Source of the DNA: Cyanobacteria bacterium FACHB-471
GTDB lineage: Bacteria; Cyanobacteriota; Cyanobacteriia; Elainellales; Elainellaceae
Direction of reading: 5' to 3'
Assembly (NCBI GenBank): GCA_014695345.1
Contig: JACJOC010000012.1
Location: forward strand, 273,581-337,580
DNA length: 64,000 bases
In this document: piece after piece, positions 63,324-64,000 of the stretch
How the letters are laid out: the number at the start of each line of letters is the position of its first letter
Position numbering within the stretch: the stretch's first letter is position 1
The notes under the pieces: generated by a model
Database searches by the model: none
What the model saw: the letters and a program-made list of their open reading frames with translations, nothing else
What the model was told of the DNA's origin: nothing
Translations under genes and position numbers: made by a program

Positions 63324-63888
63324 TACTTATAATTTTCCAGCTTCACTAAGTCCAACAATAGTAATTAGCTAGGACTCATTGATGCAACCTGCAACTTTTC
63401 CAAGCCTTTGGATGAGTATCTCACTCGTCCCAACTCAGCAGACAGCCGTCTTAATCCAATAGCAATCAAGACTTTCAGGATTTTGCAGCTACCACTCCGC
63501 TCGGAACTCACCCTATCGCGTTAAAGATTCATCTCAAGAAATCATAGACCTCAAAGGCGATCTCTCGAAGATTCCCAGCGCCCAAAAGGCTGAAACTCTG
63601 CAGATTCAATACTTTCAGCGTTTCCCGAAAAACTTTCCAGAAATGCTTGACAGTTTCTTGGATGTCTCGTTATATTGGTTAAGCGGTCGAGAGAGAGCCG
63701 AACGGAAACGGAAGGCACTGGCTTCGACCCCGAACCTTGAAAATCTAATAGTTTGAAAGCCAGAATAACATTTATACCCCGTTAAATCAATCAGTTTGCT
63801 TTAGAGTTTCGACTTTAGAGTAAGCAAAAATGAAAACCGGGACTAAGTCAAGTTCCGGGAGCCTAACAAATCTCGAATTTGTTTAATT
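63324..63888. other. 565-bp upstream region of the rRNA operon
   Basis: This contains the probable promoter at 63647-63676 and the 16S leader. The first about 320 bases downstream of the divergent nadC start show no gene or RNA I recognise. A CTTTAGAGTTTCGACTTTAGAGTA repeat of CTTTAGAGT in the leader (63800-63824) may be an antitermination or processing element, but I cannot assign it. Confidence 0.5.
63647..63676 (+). promoter_or_regulatory. rrsp: probable sigma-70-type promoter for the rRNA operon
   Basis: TTGACA (63647-63652) and TATATT (63671-63676) are separated by 18 bases. Transcription would start near 63684, leaving a leader of about 205 bases before 16S. Close consensus match, but only inferred. 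Confidence 0.65.

Positions 63889-64000
<112 letters not shown>

Overview
The window is a 64 kb piece of a cyanobacterial chromosome. Evidence for this: the HIP1 octamer GCGATCGC recurs throughout; genes typical of the phylum are present (phycobiliprotein lyase CpcS, photosystem II psbI, a CPP1-like J-domain membrane protein, Gap2-type GAPDH, DUF3769/DUF4168/DUF4112/DUF2256 proteins); and the 16S rRNA gene that begins at the right edge reads as cyanobacterial. The abundance of heptanucleotide tandem repeats, the pentapeptide and WG-repeat proteins and the large Ser/Thr kinase suggest a filamentous, Leptolyngbya-like organism. That last step is an inference, because only about 110 bases of 16S are visible.

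Layout. 1-5.3 kb: the end of a PAS-GGDEF-EAL protein, a DppC-like permease, an isoaspartyl peptidase, a DUF2256 mini-gene and a TrmJ-like methyltransferase. 5.3-6 kb: dispersed repeats and a probable transposase remnant. 6-9 kb: an epimerase-family protein, hemE and cpcS. 9-13.5 kb: a DnaD-like conserved protein, an LptD-like DUF3769 outer-membrane protein and psbI, which carries an apparent single-base frameshift. 13.8-19.6 kb: a Uma2 nuclease, a conserved unknown and a GH38 alpha-mannosidase. 19.9-25.4 kb: a co-directional signalling group (Ser/Thr kinase, membrane TPR protein, FecR-like exported protein, WG-repeat lipoprotein). 25.5-26.8 kb: grxC-gshB for glutathione. 26.9-32.8 kb: an uptake and catabolism cassette (NMT1/THI5-like ABC transporter, cytosine-deaminase-like amidohydrolase, FAD-linked oxidase). 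32.8-43.4 kb: mostly housekeeping genes (yraN, dnaG, an amidase, ybaB, murB-murC, nadD, gap2) plus a MITE-like element. 43.4-51.1 kb: a response regulator, a CPP1-like protein, a HAD phosphatase, a possible papain-fold protein, miaE-GNAT, DUF4168, a small lipoprotein and ribD. 51.3-56.7 kb: a PadR regulator divergent from an RND efflux adaptor and permease. 56.9-63.3 kb: DUF4112, a conserved unknown, a LOG-family protein, def, TauE/SafE, and argS and nadC on the minus strand. 63.6-64 kb: an rRNA promoter and the 5' end of 16S rRNA.

How genes work together. murC and murB are consecutive peptidoglycan precursor genes. grxC and gshB form a glutathione pair. nadC and argS are 21 bases apart. The PadR regulator probably controls the divergent efflux operon through a palindrome near its own start. 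The five-gene ABC/deaminase/oxidase set looks like a self-contained import and degradation route for a nitrogen heterocycle. No CRISPR array, intact insertion sequence, tRNA gene or riboswitch was recognised.

Start sites were chosen by eye from start codons, spacing and family length. All family names come from recognising motifs, not from database searches.
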